Positions 26,711 to 36,307 of a stretch of DNA of 64,000 bases are shown here, piece by piece. The stretch lies in contig NZ_CP069526.1 of the NCBI RefSeq assembly GCF_016889705.1, positions 7,141,001-7,205,000 of the forward strand, written 5' to 3'. This stretch comes from Amycolatopsis sp. FDAARGOS 1241 (lineage in GTDB: Bacteria > Actinomycetota > Actinomycetes > Mycobacteriales > Pseudonocardiaceae). How positions within the stretch are numbered: the first letter of the stretch is position 1; the number at the start of each line of letters is the position of its first letter. Under the pieces are notes generated by a model. That model ran no database searches. It was given only the letters and a program-made list of their open reading frames with translations, and was not told where the DNA came from. Both the position numbers and the translations under genes were made by a program.

Positions 26711-27486
26711 TGCGCTCCTTCCGTGATGTGCCGCAGGATCAGCCGGGTGAATTCCTCCGGCTGCTCGTAACTGCCCAGGTGCGCCGCCGAAGCGACGACT
26801 TCGAGCCGCGCGCCGGGCACGCCTTCGGCGATGAGCGTGCCGTGGGGGTCCGGCGGCGTCGCGGGATCGTCCGCACCGGCGATGACGAGCGTCGGCAAGC
26901 TGATCTTCGGCAGGTCGGCGAGCAGGGCCATCCGCTCGATCACGCCGCAGCACGCGGCGTAGCCCTCGTCCGGGCAGTCCTCCATCATCCGCCGCAGGAA
27001 CGCGACCTGATCGGGGTGTGCCTGCGCGTACGCCGGTGTGACCCAGCGCCCGACGCCCGCCTCGGCGATCACCGCCGTGCCCTCGGCGCGCACCAGGCGC
27101 GCCCGGTCCGCCCACATCTCCGGCGGGCCGAGCTTCGCCGACGTGCAGCACAACGTGAGGCTCCGCAGCCGTTCGGGCGCGTGGATCCCGAGCCACATGC
27201 CGGTCATCCCGCCGAGCGAGAGCCCGACGAGGTGCGCCTGCTCGACACCCAGGTCGTCGAGCAGCGCCACGACGTCAGCACCGAGGTCGCTCAACTCGTA
27301 CGGCCCGTCCGGCACCGGCGACGCGCCGTGGCCGCGCGTGTCGTACCGCACGACCCGGTAGCCGCGCTCGACGAGCGGCGCCACCTGTGGCTCCCACATA
27401 CGGTGATCACTGCCGATCGAATTGGAGAACACCACCACCGGGCCATCGCCGGGACCTTCGACGACCCGGTGCACCCGCACACTCAC
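26707..27486 (-). CDS. pcaD: 3-oxoadipate enol-lactonase
   Basis: 259-residue alpha/beta-hydrolase that opens beta-ketoadipate enol-lactone to beta-ketoadipate. Seen: the oxyanion-hole strand VVFSNSIGSDHRMW, the YDTRGHGASPVPDGPY loop, the nucleophile elbow HLVGLSLGGMTGMW near residue 90, ADDPATPP (acid) and ASAAHLGSYEQP (His). These are all typical of PcaD. GTG start at 27486. It is 54 bp from pcaG; the gene normally found between them (pcaB, the cycloisomerase) is absent. Confidence 0.93.
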   Translation of the reverse strand: MSVRVHRVVEGPGDGPVVVFSNSIGSDHRMWEPQVAPLVERGYRVVRYDTRGHGASPVPDGPYELSDLGADVVALLDDLGVEQAHLVGLSLGGMTGMWLGIHAPERLRSLTLCCTSAKLGPPEMWADRARLVRAEGTAVIAEAGVGRWVTPAYAQAHPDQVAFLRRMMEDCPDEGYAACCGVIERMALLADLPKISLPTLVIAGADDPATPPDPHGTLIAEGVPGARLEVVASAAHLGSYEQPEEFTRLILRHITEGAQ

Positions 27487-27540
27487 TGCGCTACACCCTC
27501 CGAAATGGACACTGCGGAGACCGGTCTGGCCGGACCGCTG

Positions 27541-28092
27541 TCAGAGCTGGAAGAAAACCGTCTCGCCGTCGCCCTGCAGCCGCACGTCGAAGCGGTAGCC
27601 GTCGTCGGTCTTCTTCGCCACCAGCGTGTCCCGGCGCTCGGCCGGTACGCTCGCCAGCACCGCGTCGCCCGAGTTGTCCTGGTCCTCGAAGTAGATCCGC
27701 GTGACCACGCGATTGAGCAGACCGCGCGCGAACACCGACACGTCGATGTGGCGCGCCTGCTCACCCTGCTCACCGGGCAGCACACCCGGCAGCAACGTGA
27801 GGATGCGGTATTCGCCGTTCTCGTCCGTCGGGCAGCGGCCGAACGCGCGGAAGCCCGACTCACTGCGGCCCCGCGGGTCGTCCGGGTGGTCGAACCCGCC
27901 CTGCGGGTCGGCCTGCCAGGTCTCGATCATCGCGTCCGGCACCACGGCGCCGGCGCCGTCGGTCACCGTGCCGCGGATCCAGAACGCGCCTTCGGTGCCC
28001 TCCGGCACCACGAACGGCCCGTCTTCCCACGGCAGCCCGATCGACAGGTACGGCCCGACGGTCTGCGACGGCGTCGTGAGCAACTCGCCCAT
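27541..28092 (-). CDS. pcaG: Protocatechuate 3,4-dioxygenase alpha subunit
   Basis: 183 residues, the non-iron alpha subunit of the intradiol dioxygenase that cleaves protocatechuate to 3-carboxy-cis,cis-muconate. Seen: TPSQTVGPYLSIGL at the N terminus, the ETWQADPQGGFDHPDD intradiol motif, FGRCPTDENGEYRI and HIDVSVFARGLLNRVVTRIYF. The iron ligands of the beta subunit are replaced here, as expected for PcaG. Its ATG overlaps the pcaH stop by one base (TGATG), giving tight coupling for a 1:1 complex. Confidence 0.94.
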   Translation of the reverse strand: MGELLTTPSQTVGPYLSIGLPWEDGPFVVPEGTEGAFWIRGTVTDGAGAVVPDAMIETWQADPQGGFDHPDDPRGRSESGFRAFGRCPTDENGEYRILTLLPGVLPGEQGEQARHIDVSVFARGLLNRVVTRIYFEDQDNSGDAVLASVPAERRDTLVAKKTDDGYRFDVRLQGDGETVFFQL

Positions 28093-28826
28093 CAGTCCTC
28101 GTCCTCCTCGTCCTCGAACACCGACTGCTCACGACCCCGCACGACGATGTCGAAGTCGAACGCCATCGCCCACTCCGGCACCGTGCGCTCCAGGTTGAAG
28201 CGGGAGATCATGCGCTCGCGAGCCTTCTCGTCGGGGATCGAGTTGAAGATCGGGTCCTGCGAGAAGAGCGGGTCGTCCGGGAAGTACATCTGCGTGACCA
28301 GCCGCTGCGTGAACGCCGAGCCGAACACGGAGAAGTGGATGTGCGCGGGGCGCCAGGCGTTGTCGTGGTTCTTCCACGGGTACGCGCCGGGCTTGATGGT
28401 GGTGAACTCGTAGCGCCCGTCGTCGTCGGTCAGCGCGCGGCCGAGCCCGTCGAAGTTCGGGTCGAGCGGCGACGGCCAGCGGTCGCCGGTGTGGCGGTAG
28501 CGGCCACCGGCGTTGGCCTGCCAGATCTCGACGAGCGAGTTGCGGATCGGGCGCCCGTCACCGTCGAGGAGCCGGCCGCTGACGATGATGCGCTGGCCCT
28601 GGGGCTCGCCGTCGTGCTGGCGCGTGAGGTCGTTGTCGAGTTCGCCGAGGCGGCCCGGACCGAGCAGCGGACCCGTAACCTCGGTCAGCATCTGCGGGAG
28701 CAGGACCAGCGGCTGCGAGGGGTGGCGCAGCTTTGTGGACCGGTAACCCTGGTAGTCCAATGGAGCGTTCGTCCCCTCCGGCTCCCGCGGATAGCGGGGC
28801 AGGCGGAGATCGGTGGGTGAGGCCAC
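28092..28826 (-). CDS. pcaH: Protocatechuate 3,4-dioxygenase beta subunit
   Basis: 244 residues, carries the catalytic non-heme Fe(III). Seen: the N-terminal RYPREPEGTNAPLDYQGYRS, the intradiol motif VEIWQANAGGRYRHTGD (Tyr ligand), TIKPGAYPW (Tyr ligand) and PAHIHFSVFG with the two His ligands. GTG start at 28826, with GGAGGA a few bases upstream. It ends in an acidic tail. Gene order is pcaF-(31 bp)-pcaH-pcaG. Confidence 0.95.
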   Translation of the reverse strand: MASPTDLRLPRYPREPEGTNAPLDYQGYRSTKLRHPSQPLVLLPQMLTEVTGPLLGPGRLGELDNDLTRQHDGEPQGQRIIVSGRLLDGDGRPIRNSLVEIWQANAGGRYRHTGDRWPSPLDPNFDGLGRALTDDDGRYEFTTIKPGAYPWKNHDNAWRPAHIHFSVFGSAFTQRLVTQMYFPDDPLFSQDPIFNSIPDEKARERMISRFNLERTVPEWAMAFDFDIVVRGREQSVFEDEEDED

Positions 28827-28857
28827 AGTTCCTCCGTGTTCGATCAGCGTTGTTCGA

Positions 28858-30035
<1,178 letters not shown>

Positions 30036-30039
<4 letters not shown>

Positions 30040-30791
30040 TCGCCGGCCTTCTTCAGTTCGCGGAGCAGGGACAGTTCCTTCTCGGTCGGCGCCGGGGTCG
30101 TCTTGAGGTCCGCCGCCGCCTTCAGTTTCCACCCGGTGGCCGCGACGACCTGCTCCAGCTCCACGCCGGGGTGCAGCTCGGTCAGCGTTAGCTCGGAGGT
30201 CTCCGGGTCGGGCCGCATGATGCCGAGGTCGGTGATGACCAGCGTCGGGCCCGCGCCGCGCAGGCCGAGCTTCTCGCGGTCGCCCTTGCCCGTGCCGTGG
30301 CCGAACGAGGTGATGAAGTCGACCTTGTCCACGAACGCGCGCGGGCTCTGCCGCAGCACGATGAACACCTCCTTGCAGGAGGCGGCGATCTCCGGCGCGC
30401 CGCCCGCACCGGGGAGGCGGACCTTCGGATCGTGGTAGTCGGTGCCGATGACCGTGGTGTTGATGTTGCCGAACTTGTCGAGCTGCGCGGCGCCGAGGAA
30501 ACCGACGTCGATGCGGCCGGGCTGCAGCCAGTAGTTGAAGACCTCGGGCACGCTCACCACCGCGTCGGCGGTGTCGGCCAGCTCGCCGTCGCCGATCGAC
30601 AGCGGCAGGCGGGTGGGCTTGGCGCCCAGGCAGCCCGATTCGTAGATCAGGGTGAGGTTCGGCGCGTGCGTGCGCCGCGCCAGGTTCGCCGCGGTGCTCG
30701 GCAGGCCGATGCCCACGAAGCACGACGTGCCCTCGTGCAGGGCGCGCGCCGCGGCGATGCTCATCATCTCGTCGGCGGTGTACTCGCTCAT
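30036..30791 (-). CDS. pcaJ: 3-oxoadipate CoA-transferase subunit B
   Basis: 251 residues. Seen: ALHEGTSCFVGIGLPSTAANLA at the N terminus, the catalytic-glutamate region LIYESGCLGAKP near residue 50, and the Gly-rich LPGAGGAPEIAASC. It forms the beta part of the enzyme that moves CoA from succinyl-CoA to beta-ketoadipate. ATG overlaps pcaI and the stop overlaps pcaF, both by four bases. Confidence 0.93.
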
Positions 30792-31597
30792 GCCTTCACC
30801 CCGGTCAGCTCGTTCAGCCACTTGGTGAACTCCTCGCGGTCACGTCCGATCGGGTCCCATGCCTGGTAGGCCGAGTTGTCGCGCTCGTAGTACCCCGCCG
30901 CGTACGACGGCTTCGCGCCACCCGGCGCCTCGGCCACGGCGGTGACGGCCCACGTGGGCAGCACGACCGCGCCCGGCCGCGGCTCCAGCTCGTCGACGAC
31001 CTCCTCGACGGTGACCAGCGACCGCTTCGCCGCCAGCACCGCCTCCTTCTGCACGCCCGCGATGCCCCACAGCTGCACGTTGCCCGCGCGGTCGGCGCGC
31101 TGGGCGTGGATGATCGTGACGTCGGGGTTCAGCGCCGGCACGGCCGTGAGCCGCTCACCGGTGAACGGGCACGTGATCGGCTTGATCGTGTCCGTCTGCG
31201 CCGGCAGGTCGGTGCCCGTGTACCCGCGCAGCACCGCAAACGGCAAGCCGGAGGCACCGGCCACGTACCGGTTGGCCATGCCCGCGTGGCTGTGCTCCTC
31301 GATCTCCAGCGGCACCGGCCAGCCGTGCTGCACGGCGTCGCGGAACCGGTGCAGCGACCCCACACCGGGGTTGCCACCCCACGAGAAGATCAGCTTGCTC
31401 GCGCAGCCGGCGCCGATCAGCTGGTCGTACACGATGTCGGGGGTCATCCGCACCAGCGTGAGGTTCTTGCGCCCCTGCCGGATGATCTCGTGCCCGGCCT
31501 CCACCGGGATCAGGTGTGTGAACCCCTCGAGCGCGACGGTGTCCCCGTCGTGGACCAGCTCGGCGATCGCCTCGCCGAGCGACAGCACCCTAGCCAT
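30788..31597 (-). CDS. pcaI: 3-oxoadipate CoA-transferase subunit A
   Basis: 269 residues, alpha part of the CoA-transferase. Seen: SLGEAIAELVHDGDTVALEGFTHL near the N terminus (cited in parts: DGDTVALEGFTHL), LIFSWGGNPGVGSL, and GNVQLWGIAGVQKEAVLAA. I chose the ATG at 31597; the longer frame runs through the promoter region. It is the first gene of the pca operon I-J-F-H-G-D-C-R, and its upstream region carries two operator candidates and then the IS30 insertion. Transcription from the IS side could read into it. Confidence 0.92.
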   Translation of the reverse strand: MARVLSLGEAIAELVHDGDTVALEGFTHLIPVEAGHEIIRQGRKNLTLVRMTPDIVYDQLIGAGCASKLIFSWGGNPGVGSLHRFRDAVQHGWPVPLEIEEHSHAGMANRYVAGASGLPFAVLRGYTGTDLPAQTDTIKPITCPFTGERLTAVPALNPDVTIIHAQRADRAGNVQLWGIAGVQKEAVLAAKRSLVTVEEVVDELEPRPGAVVLPTWAVTAVAEAPGGAKPSYAAGYYERDNSAYQAWDPIGRDREEFTKWLNELTGVKA

Positions 31598-31694
31598 CGC
31601 GAGCCTTTCCGTGTGGACCCCGTGGTCCCGGTCTTCTGACAAGTACTGGGAAGCACTGAACATGCGCTGAACGCGGATCGCAAGCGTCACAAGT

Positions 31695-31709
31695 GTTCGG
31701 ATCGCGCAC
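31695..31709. promoter_or_regulatory. Candidate PcaR operator upstream of pcaI
   Basis: GTTCGGATCGCGCAC, about 100 bp before the pcaI start. Its arms GTTCG and CGCAC equal those of the 15-mer I recall as the site of PcaR/PcaU-type IclR proteins (GTTCGATAATCGCAC); the five central bases differ. With pcaR at the end of this operon, feedback control is plausible. Confidence 0.45.
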
Positions 31710-31713
31710 ACAA

Positions 31714-31728
31714 GTTCTTGATAAGAAC
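31714..31728. promoter_or_regulatory. Perfect inverted repeat upstream of the pca operon
   Basis: GTTCTT-GAT-AAGAAC, 6-bp arms around 3 bp, five bases beyond the PcaR-like site. It is AT-rich against the surrounding DNA, so it may be a second operator or part of the promoter. No regulator is recognised for it. Confidence 0.45.
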
Positions 31729-31781
31729 ATAGCACGACCGGGGCCCGCGAGGCGAGAGCCGGGACCACCCGGAAGAACGAA

Positions 31782-31796
31782 AAGCCCCCTCCCCGG
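31782..31796 (-). terminator. Distal half of a terminator split by IS30
   Basis: AAGCCCCCTCCCCGG on the plus strand; read on the minus strand it is the descending stem followed by TTTTCGTTCTT. Its partner arm lies at 33127-33141, on the other side of the IS30 element (14 of 15 bases pair). Together they would have formed the terminator of the sugar ABC operon. Confidence 0.75.
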
Positions 31797-31807
31797 GACG
31801 GGCGGTG

Positions 31808-33115
31808 TCAAGGGGTTGTTGCAACACGGATTGATTACCTGGCTGGTGCCAGGAGTTTGGCGAGACGCTCGGCTGGGGTTTCCCAGTCGAGCGTTTTGCG
31901 TGGTCGGCCGTTGAGTCTGGCGGCGATCTCGGCGAGATGCTCGGCGCTGTGGACCGACAGGTCGGTCCCTTTGGGGAAGTACTGGCGTAGCAGTCTAGGG
32001 ACCACTCCAGCAGGCCGTTGGTGTTCTCGTTCGAGCCGCGCTGCCAGGGCGAGTGTGGGTCACAGAAGTAGACGGGCAGGTCAGTGGCCAGGGAGAACTG
32101 GTGGTGCAGGCCCATTCCCGAGCCCTGGTCCCAGGTCAGTGACCGCTTCAGTTCCGCCGGCAACGTGGCCATGGTCGCGGCCAGGGCGTCACGGACGGTC
32201 TCGGCGGTGCGGTCACAGGGCAGATGAACGAGCAGGACGTAGCGGGTGGAGCGGTCGACCAGGGTGCCGATCTGGGACTGCTGGTCCTTGCCGATGATCA
32301 GGTCGCCTTCCCAGTGCCCGGGCACGGCCCGGTCCTCGGCCTCGGCCGGGCGGTCGCTGATCATCACCATGGGCGCGGCGAACCGAGGCTGGCGCTGGTC
32401 AGGACGCTTGTGTGGAATGCGGTAGGCCGGCCCGTCCGCAGCGCCCGGGTGAGCTCCCGCCGAAGCTCGCCACGGCCCTGGACACAGAGGGCCTGGTAGA
32501 TCGTCTCGTGGGACACCTGCATCTCCGGCCGGTCGGGAAACTCCCGCCGCAGGCTATGACTGATCTGCTCCGGGCTCCACTCCAGCCCCAGCCACTGCTG
32601 CACGAGCGCACGCAAGTGCGGACACGCCGCGATCTGCCCGCCCTTCGGGCGTGCCCGGCGGGCATCGGCACGAGCCTGGGCAGCGTGTGGCAGGTAGTCG
32701 CCGCTGACCGGATGGGCATTCCGCTTGATCTCCCGGCTCACTGTCGAGACTGCACGGCCCAGCTCCGCAGCGATCGCCCGCATCGAGACCTCCGCCCGCC
32801 GCCGATCGGCGACCACGATCCGCTCGTCCTCCCCAAGGAAATAAGCCGAGGGCTCGTCCACCAGCGCCCTCACCCGCGCCGGTGGACGAGCCCTCTTCAC
32901 ACGACCTTCCGGCCGCCCGTTACGCCACTCACGCCCCGTCCGCAGGTTCACCCCCACGACACGGCACGCCTGGCCGTTACTCATCCCCTGCTTCACCAGA
33001 GCAAGGTAGTGATCCCGCTCCCGGGCCAACCTCCTCCGGCCCTGCGGCCCCCGATCCCGCCGGATCTCGAAGTCCACCGCAACCCCTCACCTCGGGTGTT
33101 GCAACGACCTCTTGA
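31808..33115 (-). mobile_element. IS30-family insertion sequence, 1308 bp, inactive
   Basis: Bounded by 20-bp inverted repeats at 31808-31827 and 33096-33115, matching at 18 of 20 positions (core GTTGCAACAC identical). It contains one IS30 transposase frame on the minus strand, broken twice. It inserted between the two arms of a hairpin terminator, in keeping with the known liking of IS30 elements for inverted-repeat targets. A target duplication of the expected 2-3 bp cannot be assigned with certainty. Confidence 0.9.
31835..33077 (-). pseudogene. IS30-family transposase with two frame disruptions
   Basis: N-terminal part in one frame: the HTH region VSMRAIAAELGRAVSTVSREI and WSPEQISHSLRREFPD, up to ALRTGRP. 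A single missing base near 32424-32430 then shifts the frame; the continuation YRIPHKRPDQRQPRF, GHWEGDLIIGK (first Asp of DDE), LTWDQGSGM (second Asp) and [13 protein letters not shown] (Glu) is in the next frame. After GLL a 20-bp insertion (31988-32007, with a central CTAG) shifts it again. The true C terminus QYFPKGTDL to [10 protein letters not shown], ending at 31835, lies in a third frame. The DDE triad is present but the protein cannot be made intact. Confidence 0.88.
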
Positions 33116-33126
33116 ACCTAAGACGA

Positions 33127-33141
33127 CCGGGAAGGGGGCTT
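33127..33141 (-). terminator. Proximal half of the terminator split by IS30
   Basis: CCGGGAAGGGGGCTT on the plus strand, 15 bp from the stop of the minus-strand permease gene. It pairs with 31782-31796 beyond the IS. Alone it has no partner and no T-run, so termination after the alpha-galactoside transporter operon is probably lost or reduced. Confidence 0.75.
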
Positions 33142-33156
33142 CGAACGGACGCGGAC

Positions 33157-34035
33157 CTACTCCTTCAGGCCGCTCGCCGCGATGCCGCGGACGATGAACC
33201 GTTGCGCCACCAGGAACATCGCCACCAGCGGAGCGATGGTCACGAGCGCGCCGGCGAACAGCGCCGGCAGGTTGATCGTCTGCGCGGTGAGGAACGTCGA
33301 GAGCGCGATCTGGGCCGTCCACGACGACGGGTCCTGCCCGATGACCAGCGGCCACAGGAAGGAGTTCCAGCTCTCGATGAACATCAGCGCCCCGAGCGAA
33401 GCGATCATCGCGCCGGAGTTGGGCAGCACGAGCCGGCGGTACACGCCCAGGTAACCGAGCCCGTCGAGCCGGCCCGCCTCCTCGATCTCCGCCGGGAACC
33501 GCAGATAGAAGTTGCGGAACAGGATCACGGTGAACGCGCTGAACAGGTTCGGCGCGATGATGCCCCACTCCGTGTTCACCCCGCCCATCGCGCCGACCAC
33601 CACGAAGGTCGGCACGAACGTCACCGACTGCGGGATCATCAGCGTCACCAGCACGTAGGTGAACACCGCGCGCCGCCCCGGCACGTCGATCCGCGCGAGC
33701 GCGTACCCCGCCATCGAGCCGAACATCGTGCCCACCGGTGCCGTGATCACGGCGATCACCAGCGAGTTGAGCAGCGCGTGGCCCATCGGCACCGACGGGT
33801 CGGCGAACAGGTCGCCGAAGTTCACCCACGACAGCGGGTCCGGCAGCCAGGACCACTCGGGCGAAGCGACCTGCGCCCGCGTCATCAGGGCGTTGCGCAC
33901 CATGATGTAGAACGGCAGCAGGAAGATCAGCACGAGCACGCCGGCGAGCAGGTACTTCGGGACCCGGCCCCAGCCGCCCGAGCGGTCGCGCACCTTCGCC
34001 GGCACCGCCGGCGCGTTCCCGGTCAGCACAGCCAT
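33157..34035 (-). CDS. Sugar ABC transporter permease (MalG/MsmG type)
   Basis: 292 residues, six predicted membrane helices beginning with LLAGVLVLIFLLPFYIMVRN. Seen: the ATPase-coupling EAA loop EAGRLDGLGYLGVYRRLVLP near residue 190, and MTRAQVASPEWSW after helix 1 as is usual for CUT1 permeases. Partner of the permease encoded just upstream (one base apart, stop-start). No ATPase gene is in the operon; CUT1 systems often share one MsmK-like ATPase encoded elsewhere. The substrate is probably an alpha-galactoside because the divergent gene is a GH36 alpha-galactosidase. Confidence 0.9.
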   Translation of the reverse strand: MAVLTGNAPAVPAKVRDRSGGWGRVPKYLLAGVLVLIFLLPFYIMVRNALMTRAQVASPEWSWLPDPLSWVNFGDLFADPSVPMGHALLNSLVIAVITAPVGTMFGSMAGYALARIDVPGRRAVFTYVLVTLMIPQSVTFVPTFVVVGAMGGVNTEWGIIAPNLFSAFTVILFRNFYLRFPAEIEEAGRLDGLGYLGVYRRLVLPNSGAMIASLGALMFIESWNSFLWPLVIGQDPSSWTAQIALSTFLTAQTINLPALFAGALVTIAPLVAMFLVAQRFIVRGIAASGLKE

Positions 34036-34036
34036 G

Positions 34037-35008
34037 TCAGTCCTTCTTCCCGAAGCCGACGAACTTCCCCTGCAGCAACGTGATCGCCACGATGATCACG
34101 GTGAGCAGGAACGCGCCGGCGGAGCCGACGCCGTAGTTCTGGTCGCCCAGCGCCGAGTCGTAGAGGTACACCAGCGGCGGTTTCACCGGCGCCGTCGCCG
34201 TGCCCGTGAGCCCGGTGCCGAACAGGTTGTAGAACTCGTCGAACGCCTGGAACGCCGCGATGAGGATGAGCAGCAGCACCGCTACCGACGTGTTCCGCAG
34301 CTGCGGCAACGTGATGTAGCGGAACGCCTGCCACTTCGACGTGCCGTCGAGCTCACCCGCTTCGTAGAGCGACGGCGAGATCGCCTGCAGGCCGGCGAGG
34401 AACAGGATCATGTACAGCCCGACCTGCAACCACAGCCGCAGCGTGACCACCGCGACCCAGTAGACCGGCGGGCTCGTCTGCGACAGCCACGGCACGGGAT
34501 CGGTGCCGAACAGCCCGCCGAGCGCGTTCGCCACCCCGGAGGGCAAGCCGTTGAACAACGCCATCTTCCACACGAGCGCCGCGACCACGTACGACACCGC
34601 GCCCGGGATGAGGAACACGGTGCGGAAGAACGCCTTGCCGCGCCGGATGCTGTTGACCAGCACGGCCAGCCCGAGCGACGCGGCGAACGTGACCGGCACG
34701 ATGAACACCGTGAACAGCGCGATGATCAGCAGCGAGTCGCGGAACGCGGAGTCGGACAGCAGGAACGTGTAGTTGTCGAAGCCGATCCACTTGCCCAGCG
34801 AGATCGTGCCGCGCGCGTCGTTGAACGAGAGCAGGAAGCTCCACGCGATCGCGACGTACTTGAACACGCCGAGCCCGATCACCACCGGCGCGGTGAGCAC
34901 CGTGAACGCGCCGATCGCGCGCCAGTCCACCCGCCGGCGGCGGCGCTTCGCGGGCGCCGCCGCACGGGAGGTCTTCGGCGACACCGCCGCCGGCGACGAG
35001 ACAGCCAT
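34037..35008 (-). CDS. Sugar ABC transporter permease (MalF/MsmF type)
   Basis: 323 residues with a basic N terminus (AKRRRRRVDW) and six membrane helices. Seen: the EAA loop YEAGELDGTSKWQAFRYITLP near residue 225 and FLIPGAVSYVVAALVWKMAL. The start at 35008 is taken because the longer frame upstream is antisense-like noise through the binding-protein gene. It lies one base from the stop of the binding-protein gene. Pairs with the next permease to form the membrane channel of the importer. Confidence 0.9.
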   Translation of the reverse strand: MAVSSPAAVSPKTSRAAAPAKRRRRRVDWRAIGAFTVLTAPVVIGLGVFKYVAIAWSFLLSFNDARGTISLGKWIGFDNYTFLLSDSAFRDSLLIIALFTVFIVPVTFAASLGLAVLVNSIRRGKAFFRTVFLIPGAVSYVVAALVWKMALFNGLPSGVANALGGLFGTDPVPWLSQTSPPVYWVAVVTLRLWLQVGLYMILFLAGLQAISPSLYEAGELDGTSKWQAFRYITLPQLRNTSVAVLLLILIAAFQAFDEFYNLFGTGLTGTATAPVKPPLVYLYDSALGDQNYGVGSAGAFLLTVIIVAITLLQGKFVGFGKKD

Positions 35009-35009
35009 G

Positions 35010-36296
35010 TCAGGCGAGCTGCTTGTCGACTTCGGACTGGGCCTTCTTCGCCGCGTCGCCGAGCTCGGCGGCGGGATCGGCCTGGCCGTTGGCGATCTTC
35101 GTGGCCGCCTGCAGGAACAGCGTCGCCGACGCCTTGTTCCACAGGCCCGAGTACGACAGCCCGTTCTGCTGCGAGATCGTGACGGCGTCCTTGGCCGCAC
35201 CGCTGGAGAACTCGGTCGTCTGCGCCGCGACCTCCTTGCGCGCCGGGATGTGGAAGCCGTACTTGACGCACCAGTCCTTCTGGAGGTCCGCCTGCTGGAT
35301 CCACAGCCAGTTGATGAACTTCTTGGCCGCGTCGAGGTTCTTGCTCTTGGCGTTGGCCAGCTGGTACCAGCCGCCGACGCGCGCGACCTGCCGGCCCGCG
35401 TCGCCGAACTTCGGCCACGGCACGACGCCGAAGTCGTCGCCCACGGCCTTGTTGATGTCCGGCAGTGACCACAGGCCGCCCCACTGCATCGCGGTGGCGC
35501 TGTCGGCGAACGCGCCCGGGTCGGACCAGTCGGTGGGATAGCCCTGCAGCAGGCCGCCGGTTTCGTGCAGCTGCTTGAGCCCGGCGATCGCGGCGATCGC
35601 CTCCGGCGTGGCGAACGAGATCTTCTTCCCGCTCGGGTCGAAGAAGTCGGCGCCCGACGACCAGAGCAGCAGCGTTGCCGCTTCGCCCACCCCATCGGTG
35701 CCGACGTAGAGGCCCTTCTGCTTGCCCGTGGTGAGTTTCCGGGTCGCGTCGAGGAGTTCGGCGAACGTCGTCGGCGGCTTCACGCCGGCGGCTTGGAGCA
35801 CGCTCTTGCGGTAGTACAGCATCATGACGTCGTCGATCGTCTTGACGCCGTAGATCTTGCCGTCGACGGTCGCGGTGTCCAGCGCAGCCTTGGAGAAGTC
35901 GCCCTTGACCGGGTCGACGATGTCGTCGAGCGGCGCCAGCAAGCCGTTCTTGACGTTCTGGTACCTGAAGTCGCCGATCTCGAACAGGTCCGGCGCGTCG
36001 GCGGTGAGCAGGGCCGAGTTGAGCTTCGTCTCGTAGTCACCGGCGATCCAGCTGACCTTGATCGCGATGTCCGGGTTGGCCTTGGTGAATTCCTGCGCGT
36101 AGCGCTGCACGGCCTGCTGCGTGCCCGACTCGCCATACGCGTGGTACCACTGGTTCAGCGTGACCTTGGCCCCGCCCGCGGCGCCGGAGTTCTTGTTCAG
36201 CGGGTCGGAGGTGCAGCCCGCCAGGGCGGCTCCCCCGGCGAACAGCACGGAGCCGACGAGGAAGCTCCTGCGCGACAACGATGGGGACAGGGCCAT
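35010..36296 (-). CDS. Sugar ABC transporter substrate-binding lipoprotein (CUT1)
   Basis: 428 residues. Seen: a combined twin-arginine and lipoprotein signal, SRRSFLVGSVLFAGGAALAGC, with the lipidated Cys near residue 29 (cited in parts: SRRSFL and ALAGC). Then the extracellular solute-binding domain type 1 (LNQWYHAYGESGTQQAVQRY, DAPDLFEIGDF, AMQWGGLWSLP). It starts at the ATG 36296 with AGGAGA upstream. It is the receptor for the two permeases encoded next; the substrate is probably melibiose, raffinose or a related alpha-galactoside, inferred from the adjoining ROK repressor and alpha-galactosidase. Confidence 0.9.
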   Translation of the reverse strand: MALSPSLSRRSFLVGSVLFAGGAALAGCTSDPLNKNSGAAGGAKVTLNQWYHAYGESGTQQAVQRYAQEFTKANPDIAIKVSWIAGDYETKLNSALLTADAPDLFEIGDFRYQNVKNGLLAPLDDIVDPVKGDFSKAALDTATVDGKIYGVKTIDDVMMLYYRKSVLQAAGVKPPTTFAELLDATRKLTTGKQKGLYVGTDGVGEAATLLLWSSGADFFDPSGKKISFATPEAIAAIAGLKQLHETGGLLQGYPTDWSDPGAFADSATAMQWGGLWSLPDINKAVGDDFGVVPWPKFGDAGRQVARVGGWYQLANAKSKNLDAAKKFINWLWIQQADLQKDWCVKYGFHIPARKEVAAQTTEFSSGAAKDAVTISQQNGLSYSGLWNKASATLFLQAATKIANGQADPAAELGDAAKKAQSEVDKQLA

Positions 36297-36307
36297 GTGA
36301 CTTCTCC

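Noticed and set aside
31835..33077. Programmed frameshifting in the IS30 transposase
   Set aside because: IS30 elements encode a single-frame transposase, and here there are two unrelated lesions (one-base loss and a 20-bp insertion) with no slippery sequence.
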